Positions 24,214-33,259 of a stretch of 64,000 bases of DNA are shown piece by piece. The first letter of the stretch is position 1. Every line of letters begins with the position of its first letter. Under the pieces are notes generated by a model, which saw only the letters and a program-made list of their open reading frames with translations, had not been told where the DNA came from and did no database searches. The DNA lies in contig NZ_JAILYJ010000008.1 in NCBI RefSeq assembly GCF_019793465.1, positions 220,629 to 284,628 on the forward strand. Direction: 5' to 3'. The position numbers were made by a program, and so were the translations under genes. The DNA comes from Rhizobium croatiense. GTDB taxonomy: Bacteria > Pseudomonadota > Alphaproteobacteria > Rhizobiales > Rhizobiaceae.

Positions 24214-26034
24214 TCACGCTGCCCGTGTGTAACGACCGTCCCGCTGCTGCTCCGCTCCGCGCAGGCGGAAATTCGCGAGCAGCGTCTTCAACTGAGTGCT
24301 TTCGTCGGCGAGCGTGCGGCTTGCCGCCGTCGTCTCCTCGACCATCGCCGCGTTCTGCTGCGTCATCTGGTCCATGTGGTTGACGGAACTGTTGATCTCG
24401 TTGAGTCCGGTCGACTGCTCGCGCGCCGCCGTCGCGATCGAGGCGACGTGATCGTTGACCTGATTGACCAAGGCCTCGATTTCCAACAGCGCATCGCCCG
24501 TCGAGCGCACCAGCGCCACTCCGCCCTCGACTTCGGTCGCCGACCGGCGGATGAGTTCCTTGATCTCCTTGGCGGCGTTGGCCGAGCGCTGCGCAAGCTC
24601 GCGCACTTCCTGGGCAACGACGGCAAAGCCGCGGCCCGCCTCGCCGGCCCGCGCCGCTTCCACGCCGGCATTCAGCGCCAGAAGATTGGTCTGGAAGGCG
24701 ATTTCATCGATGACCGAGATGATCTGGTTGATGCGGCTTGAGGATTCCTCGATCCGGCCCATCGCCGTCACCGCATTGCGGACGATCTCGCCGGAGCGTC
24801 CGGCGCTCGCCTTGGTCTCGGCCACCATCTCGCGCGCCTCGTTCGCCCGCTCCGATGCCGTCTTGACAGTCGCGGTGATCTCGTCGAGGGCTGCGGCCGT
24901 CTCTTCGAGTGCCGCCGCCTGCTGTTCCGTCCGCTTCGACAGATTGCCGGTCGCTTCGCTGATATCGGAGGCGCTGTCGTTGACCACGCGGCTCGATTCG
25001 GCAATCGCATGGATGACGCCGTTCAGCGCATCGACGGCCGCATTGAAATCGTTCCTGAGCTTGGCGTAATCGTCGCCGATATCGCCGATCGCAACCGTCA
25101 GATCGCCGCCCGCAAGCTTCTCCAGGCCGACGCCGAGCGCCTGCATGGCGCGGCTCTGCCGCTCGGAAGCCGAGCGCAGACTCGCCTCGTTGCCGCGGCG
25201 TTCGTCCTCGATCTGGCGCTGCCTTTCGTCTTCACGCCCACGCAACGCGCTGCGCTCATCGACGGAATCGCGAAGCACCAGTAGCACCTTGGCCATCTGG
25301 CCCACTTCGTCGCGGCACTCGCTGCCGGCAATCTCCACCGATGCTTCTTCGGCGGCGATCGCATTCATCGCCGTCTTCAGCCGCGCGATCGGCGCCGTCA
25401 CACTGCGCACGATGGCGAACGCGATCGCGATCGTCGCCAGCGCGCCGATCAGGCAAACCACGGCGGCCCACATCGCATTCTGGCGATAGAGCGCCGCAAG
25501 GTCGTCGCCATAGACGCCAGTGCCGACGATCCAGCCCCAGGGCTCGAAACCGGCGACATAGGAATATTTCAGCACCGGCTCATCGGCGCCCGGCTTCGGC
25601 CAGTAATAATCGACGAAGCCCTTGCCGTCCTTCTTCACCTTATTGACGAACTCGACGAACAGGAACTTACCGGTCGGGTCCTTCATCTGGGAGATATCGG
25701 TACCGTTCAGCGCCGGCTTGATCGGGTGCATCACCATTTTGGGATGGATGTCGTTGATCCAGAAATAGCCGTCGGCGCCGTAGCGCATCGCGCCGATCAC
25801 GTCCTTGGCCGCCGTCTGCGCCTGCTCGCGGGTCATCGTGCCCGCCTGCTCCATCTTGTAATATTTGTCGAAGATGCCGAGCGCTGTCGCATCGAGCTGC
25901 GCCAGCCCTGCCTTCCGCTCCTCTTCCAGCTCGGAGTAGGAATAGTTCAGAAAGAAGACCATCGTCGCCGCGAGCACGGCAAGCGTGAAGCCGACGAGGC
26001 AATAAAGACGGGTGGAAATCTTGACGTTGCGCAT
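24214..26034 (-). CDS. Methyl-accepting chemotaxis protein with sCache_2 sensor
   Basis: The 606-residue receptor has a first membrane helix ([17 protein letters not shown]), a periplasmic Cache domain ([46 protein letters not shown]), a second helix ([19 protein letters not shown]) and a HAMP region. A long cytoplasmic coiled coil follows, with the conserved hairpin tip [20 protein letters not shown]. sCache_2 receptors often sense small carboxylates. No CheR-binding pentapeptide is visible at the C-terminus (it ends GRYTRAA). No che genes are near. A clear terminator follows. Confidence 0.93.
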   Translation of the reverse strand: MRNVKISTRLYCLVGFTLAVLAATMVFFLNYSYSELEEERKAGLAQLDATALGIFDKYYKMEQAGTMTREQAQTAAKDVIGAMRYGADGYFWINDIHPKMVMHPIKPALNGTDISQMKDPTGKFLFVEFVNKVKKDGKGFVDYYWPKPGADEPVLKYSYVAGFEPWGWIVGTGVYGDDLAALYRQNAMWAAVVCLIGALATIAIAFAIVRSVTAPIARLKTAMNAIAAEEASVEIAGSECRDEVGQMAKVLLVLRDSVDERSALRGREDERQRQIEDERRGNEASLRSASERQSRAMQALGVGLEKLAGGDLTVAIGDIGDDYAKLRNDFNAAVDALNGVIHAIAESSRVVNDSASDISEATGNLSKRTEQQAAALEETAAALDEITATVKTASERANEAREMVAETKASAGRSGEIVRNAVTAMGRIEESSSRINQIISVIDEIAFQTNLLALNAGVEAARAGEAGRGFAVVAQEVRELAQRSANAAKEIKELIRRSATEVEGGVALVRSTGDALLEIEALVNQVNDHVASIATAAREQSTGLNEINSSVNHMDQMTQQNAAMVEETTAASRTLADESTQLKTLLANFRLRGAEQQRDGRYTRAA

Positions 26035-26345
26035 GAGGTTCCCGGCGATTCTTATGAGAGATCTGTCTCATTCTGCACCACCGGAATTACTGGAGCGTAA
26101 AGCTTATTTAGAGTTGACTTAAAACAACGTCGGGAGAGGTGTTGGTTGTAAAAATCGACTCGTTGAATTGGAATGGAATTTAGATCGGCATCACCCGTTA
26201 TTTTCCACAAACGATGTTATCCGGAATGTGACCGCGAACTTTGCTGTCGACTCTGGGAAAACCCCTGACACGGCTCGCGATCATGCACTAGGGTGATCTC
26301 GATGAATCGCCGGCCCCATGACCAACATCAGATGGAGAACCCTTA
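26035..26345. other. Divergent intergenic region, chemoreceptor/thioesterase
   Basis: This 311-base gap must hold the promoters of both divergent genes. It is less GC-rich than the flanking genes, especially at 26080-26220. I see no convincing operator, RNA or small gene in it. GGAGAA precedes the thioesterase start. Confidence 0.5.
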
Positions 26346-26732
26346 ATGACCGATGCCGCCAAGCCGAGAGGCGAACTGACGCTGCGCACCCTCGCCATGC
26401 CCGGCGATGCCAATCCCGCCGGCGATATTTTCGGTGGCTGGGTCATGGCGCAGATGGACCTTGCATCGGGCATCCGTGCCGCCGAGCGCGCCAAGGGCCG
26501 CGTCGTCACCGCCGCCGTCAAGGAGATGGCCTTCGAACTGCCGGTCAAGATCGGCGACACGCTGTCGGTCTATACCGATATCGAGCGCGTCGGGCGCACC
26601 TCGATCACACTCATCGTCGAAGCTTGGGCGCACCGTGCCCGTTACGCCAAGATGGAAAAGGTCACCGCCGGCACCTTCATCATGGTGGCGCTCGACGAAG
26701 AGGGCAAACCGAAACAAGTCCCCGAGGAGTGA
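26346..26732 (+). CDS. Acyl-CoA thioesterase, hotdog fold (YciA-like)
   Basis: This 128-residue protein matches the YciA group: RTLAMPGDANPAGDIFGGWV contains the catalytic region, followed by MAQMDLASGIRAAERAKG on the hotdog helix and TAAVKEMAFELPVKIGDTLS on the sheet. The family hydrolyses a range of acyl-CoAs in the cytoplasm. The ATG follows GGAGAA. A small membrane protein gene starts about 20 bases after its stop and may be co-transcribed. Confidence 0.92.
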   Translation: MTDAAKPRGELTLRTLAMPGDANPAGDIFGGWVMAQMDLASGIRAAERAKGRVVTAAVKEMAFELPVKIGDTLSVYTDIERVGRTSITLIVEAWAHRARYAKMEKVTAGTFIMVALDEEGKPKQVPEE

Positions 26733-26751
26733 CAGATCAGGGGTCGAGAGC

Positions 26752-27339
26752 GTGGAAACGGTCAGCTCGCCGGAGGTCTTCCTTCACATCAAGGTGGTGA
26801 TGGGCATGGTCATCAGCCTTTCGCTTGCGCGGCTGCTGACCGGGCTTGCCGGCATCGTCCAGCATCCCGCCAAGGCAAAAGTCTATCCGGTCCATCTCGG
26901 CTGGGCGCTGTCCCTGTTCCTGTTCATCATTCACATCTGGTGGTGGGAATATCGCCTGCAGGCGGTCCCCGCCATCGGCTTCGGCATCTATCTCTTCCTC
27001 ATCTGCTTCTGCGGCCTGTTCTTCCTGCTCTGCGCCCTGCTCTTTCCGGCATCACTTGACGAATACGGCGGCTACGAGGAATATTTCATTTCCCGTCGCA
27101 AATGGTTCTTCGGCATCCTCGGCCTGATCTACGCCGTCGACATCCTCGATACGGCGATCAAGGGACCGGAGCGCATCCTCTCGCTCGGCTGGGAATACCC
27201 CGCCCGCAACATCGCCTACATCCTCCTCTGCGCCATCGCCGCCTGGACCCCCAGCCGCCGCTTCCACACCGTCTTCGTCGTCGCCAACCTGCTCTACCAG
27301 GTGAGCTTCATCTTCCGGCTTTACGATGTATTGGAGTGA
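26752..27339 (+). CDS. Hypothetical six-helix membrane protein
   Basis: This protein of about 195 residues contains six hydrophobic segments, for example MGMVISLSLARLLTGLAGI, LGWALSLFLFIIHIWWW, GIYLFLICFCGLFFLLC, WFFGILGLIYAVDIL, NIAYILLCAIAAW and VFVVANLLYQVSFIFRLY. I do not recognise a family. The start is uncertain: the GTG used here follows GAGAG, while an internal ATG (MGMVIS) would shorten the N-terminus. The reading frame is open far upstream inside the thioesterase gene, but that part is out of phase with it and not coding. Confidence 0.7.
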   Translation: METVSSPEVFLHIKVVMGMVISLSLARLLTGLAGIVQHPAKAKVYPVHLGWALSLFLFIIHIWWWEYRLQAVPAIGFGIYLFLICFCGLFFLLCALLFPASLDEYGGYEEYFISRRKWFFGILGLIYAVDILDTAIKGPERILSLGWEYPARNIAYILLCAIAAWTPSRRFHTVFVVANLLYQVSFIFRLYDVLE

Positions 27340-27433
27340 GAGCGGTCGGGCCCAGCCCGAGCAATCGATCCGGCGAATCGATTGCAGCGACGAACGCCCG
27401 GAACCCCGCTGGGGAGAAGAGGAAGCTGCCCAC

Positions 27434-28618
27434 TCACACCTTCAAAAACTGCGACCCCTTATCGAACCCCATCCCCGGAAAGATCTTCCCGGTCAGATCA
27501 CCCACACCGACATCGAACTGCCGGTAGAGCATCGCCGCCGCCACCTCCCGCACGTCGGCCGTCGGCATCAGATCGCGGTCGTCGAGCAACTGGCCGTCAC
27601 CGAGCCCGGGCCACTTGCCGAGGATGCGGCCGCCGTTGATGGCGCCGCCTGATAGCAGGGCGCAGCCGCCGGTGCCGTGGTCGGTGCCGCCAGAGCCGTT
27701 CTGGCGGACGGTGCGGCCGAATTCGGTCATCGCCAGCACCACCGTCTTCGTCCAGATCTCCGGCCCGAGCGTCGTCTTCAGCGTGTTGATCGCCTGCGCC
27801 AAGTCCTGCGCCGGCCGCTTGAACTGGCCGGCCTGGCCGATATGCGTGTCCCAGCCTGAGATCGAGAAGCTGGCGATGCGGTAATCACCCTTCAGCATAT
27901 TGGCGGCGAGTGCCGCCACATCGGCCACCTTTGCGCCGCGCTGGCCGTCCGGCTCAGTCATCATCGAGGCGGTATCGGCCCGCGTCGCCTCGGCAAGTGC
28001 TGCGGCAAACGGCGGATCACCGGCATAGAGCCGCGCCAGGAACTGCATCTCGTCACGCGCCGGCGCCAGGTTGGAATCCGACGCCCAGACATCGACCTCG
28101 TTCGGCCCGGAGAGGATCAGTTCCGTCGAGGTATTGACGTCGATCGCCTTGCGCGCATCGGAACGCGGAATAACGGCAAGGGCGCGGTTCAGCCAGCCGG
28201 TCCTTTCCTCGGCAACATGCTCGCCGCCTGACTCCAGCATGTCCTGCCCGTCGAAATGGCTGCGCTGGTCACGATAGGGTGTCGAGACGGCGTGCACGAA
28301 AGCAAGCTCCTTGCTCTTCCACAGCGGCAGCAGGTCCGCGGCGGCCGGGTTAAGCCCGAAATGCCCGTCAAGATCGAGAAGCCCGGTCTCGGGCGTCAGC
28401 GCCAGCGTCGGCCGGAGCGCCGCAAAGCCGGCATCGCCGTAGGGCTGCACCAGATCCAGCCCGTCCATCGCGCCGCGCAGCACGATGGTGACGAAGCGGT
28501 TATCACCAGGCATCGCCGCGAAGGTGACGGGTGTGAAGACGGGCGCGGCGGCAAGACAGCAGGCAGAGGTCAGAAAGCCGCGGCGGGAAAGCGAAATCCT
28601 GTTCATCGACAGCGTCAT
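27434..28618 (-). CDS. DUF1501 family protein with twin-arginine signal
   Basis: The 394-residue protein starts with a Tat signal (LSRRGFLTSACCLAAAPVF) and continues with the DUF1501 pattern: NRFVTIVLRGAMDGLDLVQP, LNPAAADLLPLWKSKELAFV, RSHFDGQDMLESG, and near the end FGRTVRQNGSGGTDHGTGGC. The family resembles sulfatases or alkaline phosphatases and is nearly always encoded with a DUF1800 protein, as here. It should be exported folded to the periplasm. AGGAGG lies eight bases before the chosen ATG. Function unknown. Confidence 0.9.
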   Translation of the reverse strand: MTLSMNRISLSRRGFLTSACCLAAAPVFTPVTFAAMPGDNRFVTIVLRGAMDGLDLVQPYGDAGFAALRPTLALTPETGLLDLDGHFGLNPAAADLLPLWKSKELAFVHAVSTPYRDQRSHFDGQDMLESGGEHVAEERTGWLNRALAVIPRSDARKAIDVNTSTELILSGPNEVDVWASDSNLAPARDEMQFLARLYAGDPPFAAALAEATRADTASMMTEPDGQRGAKVADVAALAANMLKGDYRIASFSISGWDTHIGQAGQFKRPAQDLAQAINTLKTTLGPEIWTKTVVLAMTEFGRTVRQNGSGGTDHGTGGCALLSGGAINGGRILGKWPGLGDGQLLDDRDLMPTADVREVAAAMLYRQFDVGVGDLTGKIFPGMGFDKGSQFLKV

Positions 28619-28733
28619 GGGCGGGGCCTCCTGAGCAGGTTCCGGAAAGGTGTCCAGCGGTTTTCCGGTCAGAACCTGCGACAAAACAAATGAGCTAAGC
28701 AGAGGAAGCGTTGGCTTGCCAACGAAAGTCTGC

Positions 28734-30245
28734 TTAGCGGCGGTTGAATTCGGGCGATGCCAGCACCAGGGTCAGCCCGCTGATCTTGTTCGGCGCCTGC
28801 GACACCACGCGGATCGTCTCGTCGCGCGCCGCATCGGCAAGCGTCGATTTCAGGAATTCGCGCGGGTCTTCGTCGCGGCCGAACTGCGCTGCGGCCCGCC
28901 TTGCCCAGGCCAGCCGCTCGGCGAGCTGGCTGCCGGTGATCCAGGCGGAAAAGCCTTCCTCGAAGCCGGCCGGGCTCGGCGGCAGCCAGGTCGGCTGGCC
29001 CATGCGCTTCAGCGCTCCCTGCCCCAGCGCCCGCGCCGTCCGGAAGGCCTTGAGACGCTTGTCCCTGGCCTCGCCGGCGGGATCCGTCGGCACCGGCGAT
29101 CCGGCCATGCCGGGTGTATTCGCCGCCATGTCGCCGTCATCCGTGCCCTGCTGATTGGCGGCCAGGAAGCTGCCGACGACGCCGTTGACCGGCCCGGCAT
29201 TCAGCGCCCTGAGGCCGGCAACGACATAATCGAAGGGCTGGCGCGCCTTGGCGCCTTCGTTCTGCCAGGCAGCGGGATGATCGAGCATGGCGGTGTAGAC
29301 GGCGGTGAGATCGCCATCCGTCTTCTTCCAGGCCGCCGCCATGTCGGAGACCATGCCCTCGTCGGGCTGATCGGAAACGAAGTGAACCGCGAGCTTGCGG
29401 CTGATATGCGCAGCCGTCTTCGGATGAACGGCGAGGTCGTCGAGCATGTCGAGATAATCGTCGCGCGAGCGTTTGCGCCCGCCATAGCTGACGCCGAGCA
29501 CCTCATGGGCGCCGGGCTCGGAAATATTCGGCCGGAAGGCGATGTCCATCTCCTTGCGGTCGATGGTAAGCCCCGTCAGCACCATGGCGGCGGCCGTCAC
29601 GTCCGCCTGGGTATAGCCGCTGCCGGCGCCGAGCGTGTGCAGTTCCAGAAGTTCGCGGCCGAGATTTTCGTTCAGCCCCTTGTTGCGCTTCATGCCGCCG
29701 GCCGAATCCGGCCCGAGCGAATCCGCCTGGTCGAGATAGATCAGCATGGCGGGATGAGCAGTGGCGCTGCGCAGCAGATCGCCGAACCTGCCGGATATGA
29801 ACGGCCGGATCGCCTCGGCCTCATAGAGCGGCACGATAAGGCGCATCGGCAGGCTTTTGTTGGCGCTGGTGGAGAAATGATCGGTCCAGAAGGTCGAAAG
29901 CCGCTCGTAGAAGCCGTAGGGCGACAGCACCGCCTGCATCAGCCGCAGGTTCGCGTCGTGCTGGAATTGCTGCTGCGCCTGGCGCTGCACGCCCTTGCGC
30001 ATCTCGCGCCGCGCCGGATCGTCTTCCGTCGTCTTCGCCTGCTGGCGGATCTGCTTCAACTGCTCCTGCAGGCTGAGGATCGCGCGGTGACGCATGTCGG
30101 GGCCGCCAAGCGGAAAATCCGGCGTTGCCGCGGCCCCTATGGATAGCTGCCCGATCAGTTCATCCTTGCTTTGCGGCGGCGCCTCGCCCGGCCGGAATCC
30201 ATAACCGAACCGGATCGCCGCCATCGTCGGAAAAGAGAGGCTCAT
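28734..30245 (-). CDS. DUF1800 family protein
   Basis: The 503-residue protein has the DUF1800 signature: AAIRFGYGFRPGE near the N-terminus, FWTDHFSTSANK, the segment NENLGRELLELHTLGAGSGY and TQADVTAAAMVLTGLTIDR. No signal peptide is evident, although its partner DUF1501 has one. It is the first gene of the pair, 115 bases upstream of DUF1501 on the minus strand. The two-gene unit is widespread, but its substrate is not established. Confidence 0.9.
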   Translation of the reverse strand: MSLSFPTMAAIRFGYGFRPGEAPPQSKDELIGQLSIGAAATPDFPLGGPDMRHRAILSLQEQLKQIRQQAKTTEDDPARREMRKGVQRQAQQQFQHDANLRLMQAVLSPYGFYERLSTFWTDHFSTSANKSLPMRLIVPLYEAEAIRPFISGRFGDLLRSATAHPAMLIYLDQADSLGPDSAGGMKRNKGLNENLGRELLELHTLGAGSGYTQADVTAAAMVLTGLTIDRKEMDIAFRPNISEPGAHEVLGVSYGGRKRSRDDYLDMLDDLAVHPKTAAHISRKLAVHFVSDQPDEGMVSDMAAAWKKTDGDLTAVYTAMLDHPAAWQNEGAKARQPFDYVVAGLRALNAGPVNGVVGSFLAANQQGTDDGDMAANTPGMAGSPVPTDPAGEARDKRLKAFRTARALGQGALKRMGQPTWLPPSPAGFEEGFSAWITGSQLAERLAWARRAAAQFGRDEDPREFLKSTLADAARDETIRVVSQAPNKISGLTLVLASPEFNRR

Positions 30246-30366
30246 GGCCGGTCACCTCCTGATCAATGAATAGTGATAGGCTGCCAGCCGATTGCGACGG
30301 CAATCTGTAGGAAATGCGGCGATAACGAGACATGGACGATTTGTAATCTATTGAAAAAACTACAAA

Positions 30367-30714
30367 TTAGGCCCGAAAGATGAAGGATGCTCCGATTGCG
30401 ATGAGCGCGAAGCCGATGGCGTGGTTCCAGGTCAGGTTCTCGCCGAGCCAGAAGATTGAAAAGCCGGAAAACACGATCAGCGTGATCACCTCCTGCATCG
30501 TCTTCAGCTGCGCCGTCGTATAGACCGCCGAGCCGATGCGGTTGGCCGGCACCGCGAGACAATATTCGAAGAAGGCAATGCCCCAGCTGACGACAATGGC
30601 GAGGAAGATGGCGCTGCTCTTGTGCTTGAGATGCCCGTACCAGGCAAAGGTCATGAAGATGTTGGAGGCAAACAGCATGACGACGGGCCAGACGGCTGCG
30701 GGAGAAAAGGACAT
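30367..30714 (-). CDS. DMT-family small membrane protein (DUF486)
   Basis: The 115-residue protein has four hydrophobic helices and the DUF486 motifs FMTFAWYGHLKHK, VSWGIAFFEYCLAVPANRIG, TAQLKTMQEVITLIVFSGF and IFWLGENLTWNHAIGFALI. It is likely an inner-membrane protein related to half-size drug/metabolite transporters. It follows the DUF1800 gene's upstream region with a 121-base gap and appears to be a single-gene unit. Confidence 0.88.
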   Translation of the reverse strand: MSFSPAAVWPVVMLFASNIFMTFAWYGHLKHKSSAIFLAIVVSWGIAFFEYCLAVPANRIGSAVYTTAQLKTMQEVITLIVFSGFSIFWLGENLTWNHAIGFALIAIGASFIFRA

Positions 30715-31021
30715 GGGGTAACTCGGGGCTGTGGGAAGAACTATTGATCCAGCAGGAGGAGATCTATGCCGGCAGCCCTACCTAGCATGAAGGCGTTCGG
30801 CGACAAGTCCCGAAACGCGCGCGAGAACGGTTGCGACCTTCCGCCACCGAGAGGATGCCGATGGCCGGCAGCTCGCCCCCCGGCCTGCTTTCCGGGGCCA
30901 GAAATTGCACCGGAACTGGACTAGCAGGAGCACGATGCCTCTGTGACAAAGACCACGCATTTTCGCTACTTCATGTTGAAACGAATCGTGCTGGATCACG
31001 TAGTGTGGACATAGGGGCGAC
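30715..31021. other. Intergenic region, possible gene remnant
   Basis: This 307-base gap lies between divergent genes. On the minus strand around 30780-30850 a short stretch reads KVATVLARVSGLVAERLHA, which looks like protein sequence but has no start or upstream continuation; it may be the end of a decayed gene. Nothing else is clear. Confidence 0.3.
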
Positions 31022-31876
31022 ATGGACAATACACCGCAGATGCCGCAAAACATCACTTTCCCTTCCCGCTACTTCTGGCGACGCTTCGCAGCCTATATCG
31101 TCGACGTCACCATCTTTCAGGCAGCCATCCTCATTGCCGTCTACTACTTTTCCGCGACGTCCCCCCTGGACCTCCTTTTCCACGGTTGGACATCCACGCA
31201 GTGCACCGAGGCGATCCCCGATCAGCTTGCAAAACGAATTGAAGCTGGATGGCCGTTGAAAACCGGAGAAATTCGCGGCGCTGATATATGCGAGAAAACA
31301 CACTTTGGTTTGGGAAAGCAAAGATATCTGCGAACAGGCGTTGCCGCAGATACGGACGGCTTGTTGTGGTCCCCGGAGCTGACCATTCGTCTTGACGCAG
31401 ACAACAAGCCTGTGACCAAAACCTTGCCGGCATATCGCAGCTTGTTATCCGGCATAGCCAACACCGCGCTGATCGCCCTGGCTTTCGCCTGGTTTTCCGC
31501 GAACGGTCGCCGCACGTTCGGAAAGGCGCTCGTATTCCTGAGAGTCCAGTCCGTCGATGGAAAAACTCCAGATCTCGGCACCGCGTTTAAACGCGAAATC
31601 CTGAAATTCAGCCCGAATCTGCTTTTCAGCGCCGTCGCTTTCGCAATCTCGCTGTTTCCGATCTATCCCACGGAAGACTTCGACGCCTTGCTTCGAATGT
31701 TCCGCGAGGGATACGAGCCCTCTGACGATAGCATCGGCAAATCTTACCTTGTCTGGGGCCCTGGCGGTGACGGCATGGTGGATTTGGCCGTTCATCGTCT
31801 GGGAAGGACAGACCTTTTACGATCGAGTCTGCGCCTGCAAAGTCGTGACGACCCTAAAGGCCGACCGTCCCGATGA
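31022..31876 (+). CDS. RDD family membrane protein, C-terminus apparently frameshifted
   Basis: The N-terminus YFWRRFAAYIVDVTIFQAAI is a typical RDD start, and TFGKALVFLRVQSVDGKTPD marks the second conserved block. After residue 240 the frame reads VWGPGGDGMVDLAVHRLG, unlike any RDD end. The next frame instead gives a membrane helix and a classic RDD ending, AWWIWPFIVWEGQTFYDRV then CACKVV, up to a stop at 31952. A one-base shift near 31740-31750 would join them. A large extracytoplasmic insert (about residues 50-130, with cysteines) is unusual. GC content is lower than in neighbours. Confidence 0.72.
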   Translation: MDNTPQMPQNITFPSRYFWRRFAAYIVDVTIFQAAILIAVYYFSATSPLDLLFHGWTSTQCTEAIPDQLAKRIEAGWPLKTGEIRGADICEKTHFGLGKQRYLRTGVAADTDGLLWSPELTIRLDADNKPVTKTLPAYRSLLSGIANTALIALAFAWFSANGRRTFGKALVFLRVQSVDGKTPDLGTAFKREILKFSPNLLFSAVAFAISLFPIYPTEDFDALLRMFREGYEPSDDSIGKSYLVWGPGGDGMVDLAVHRLGRTDLLRSSLRLQSRDDPKGRPSR

Positions 31877-32011
31877 GGCACGGATCAAGCGAAACAGGCC
31901 GCGGATTTACCGCAGGCTAGCGCCTATTCGCCGTAGCAGGCGCCGGAATTGACGGTCGCCAGTGTTCATGATTTGGGGCGCGGCACAGACTCCTCATACT
32001 GTGGGGGCAGC

Positions 32012-32132
32012 CCGGCAAGGCGAAACCTCGAAGCGCGTGCCGCAACATCGCTTCTCGCATCCCTTCGCCGCCATTGCACTCGCCCTGACGCCCGCGGGGC
32101 ACCTCAGGATGAGGCTCTCTGAAGCCTTGGCG
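32012..32132. repeat. Imperfect direct repeat, unit 1
   Basis: This unit and the one at 32168-32297 share the order: CCTCGAAGC with a CGCAAC...GCTTCT.GCATCC block, then a 26-base stretch identical in both copies (32097-32122 and 32261-32286, including ACCTCAGGATGAGGCTCTCT). The two starts are about 155 bases apart. The region between RDD and the methyltransferase has no gene. Confidence 0.75.
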
Positions 32133-32167
32133 CGGCATCCTCCAACGTCCCTCATGCTGAGGCGCGC

Positions 32168-32297
32168 AGGCCAAAGGCCGAAGCCTCGAAGCACGCCGCA
32201 ACGCTGCTTCTTGCATCCATCTCACGCCCAGCACCCGCCTCGTCCTTCGAGGCCCCTGCAGGGCACCTCAGGATGAGGCTCTCTGAGGCGCTGGCGC
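32168..32297. repeat. Imperfect direct repeat, unit 2
   Basis: Second copy of the intergenic unit described for 32012-32132. It adds a small palindrome CCTTCGAGG within it. It ends seven bases before the stop of the minus-strand methyltransferase gene, so it could influence that transcript's 3' end. Confidence 0.75.
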
Positions 32298-32304
32298 ATG
32301 CTTG

Positions 32305-33138
32305 CTATCTCGCGATCGTTAAACCGCTACCCTTGCCAGTCGCCACCCTGCCCCGGCATGCCCACGCCACCGACGCAAACGACCGCGGCCCATCTGGCTC
32401 GCCGGCTTCATATGCGGCTCTCATGGCAACGCCGAGCGCCTTTCGCTTCGCTGACTCGAGCCCCCAGACATACTTGCCGAGCGGCCCCTCGCCTGCGGCG
32501 ATCGGCCCCCAATAGTCCTCGAAGGAGCCGTATTCCATCCGGATCAGCAGCGACGTCTCCTCGACGTCGACAAGGCCTTGGCTGACAAAACTCTGCTTCA
32601 TCTCCCCCGGCCGCATCATCGGCTGGAAGCAATATTTGCGACGCAGCGGCAGCACGTCCTCGTCGAGCATGACAGCCGTGTCCCACATCATCCGCATGAC
32701 CGGCATGCCGCCGTAATGGTCCCAGACGGCGGCGGCGACCACACCGCCCGGGCGCACGACACGGGCCATTTCCGAAACAGCCTTGCCCGCCTCCGGCACG
32801 AAATGCAGCACGAGCAGCGACATCGCCCTGTCGAAGCGATTATCCTCGAACGGCAGCGCGCAGGCATCGGCTTGCCGAATGGCAATGCGCGGATCGGTAT
32901 TGCGCCGCATTGCCGCCTCGACGAAAACCGGCGAATAATCAATCGCAGCAATTTCTTGCAGGCTTGGCTTTTCGGCCAGCGTAAATGTCAGGCTGCCAGT
33001 GCCGCAGCCGACGTCGAGCACACGATCCCCATCCGCCAACCCGGCGAAATCGATCAGCATCGGCGCCAGCCTCTTACTCCAGCGCCCCATCAGCCGCTCA
33101 TAACCATCCGCACTTTCGACATTGAAACTCGATGGCAT
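32305..33138 (-). CDS. Class I SAM-dependent methyltransferase
   Basis: This 277-residue enzyme is intact, unlike the one at 21.4 kb. Motif I is RVLDVGCGTGSLTFTLAE, the acidic loop is AAIDYSPVFVEAA, motif II region is ADACALPFEDNRFDRAMSL, and motif III region is EMARVVRPGGVVAAAVWDHY. It resembles UbiE-like methyltransferases; the substrate is unknown. GGGAGG lies five bases before MPSSFN; an ATG six codons upstream is less well placed. Two hairpins separate it from the NmrA gene upstream. Confidence 0.9.
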   Translation of the reverse strand: MPSSFNVESADGYERLMGRWSKRLAPMLIDFAGLADGDRVLDVGCGTGSLTFTLAEKPSLQEIAAIDYSPVFVEAAMRRNTDPRIAIRQADACALPFEDNRFDRAMSLLVLHFVPEAGKAVSEMARVVRPGGVVAAAVWDHYGGMPVMRMMWDTAVMLDEDVLPLRRKYCFQPMMRPGEMKQSFVSQGLVDVEETSLLIRMEYGSFEDYWGPIAAGEGPLGKYVWGLESAKRKALGVAMRAAYEAGEPDGPRSFASVAWACRGRVATGKGSGLTIAR

Positions 33139-33186
33139 CGAAGCCTCCCTCTTCAAGAACGATGGTCGATCGCCGCAGAGCTGAGC

Positions 33187-33255
33187 GATCCGTCGCCTTG
33201 GGCGAGGCGGATCCGGCTCTCCGTCGTCCCCGGTTCAGGCCGGGGCGACGGAGAG
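33187..33255. repeat. Two adjacent hairpins between methyltransferase and NmrA genes
   Basis: GATCCGTCGCC and GGCGAGGCGGATC pair around a short loop (33187-33213). Directly after, CTCTCCGTCG-T-CCCCGG (33217-33233) pairs with CCGGGGCGACGGAGAG (33240-33255), with one bulged base. Together they resemble an REP-type double hairpin and could end transcription of the upstream NmrA gene or stabilise its mRNA. Confidence 0.6.
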
Positions 33256-33259
33256 TGTA

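Noticed and set aside
30778..31056. 92-codon minus-strand frame before the RDD gene
   Set aside because: Only its last 20 residues look protein-like; it overlaps the RDD start and lacks an initiation site, so at most it is a gene remnant.
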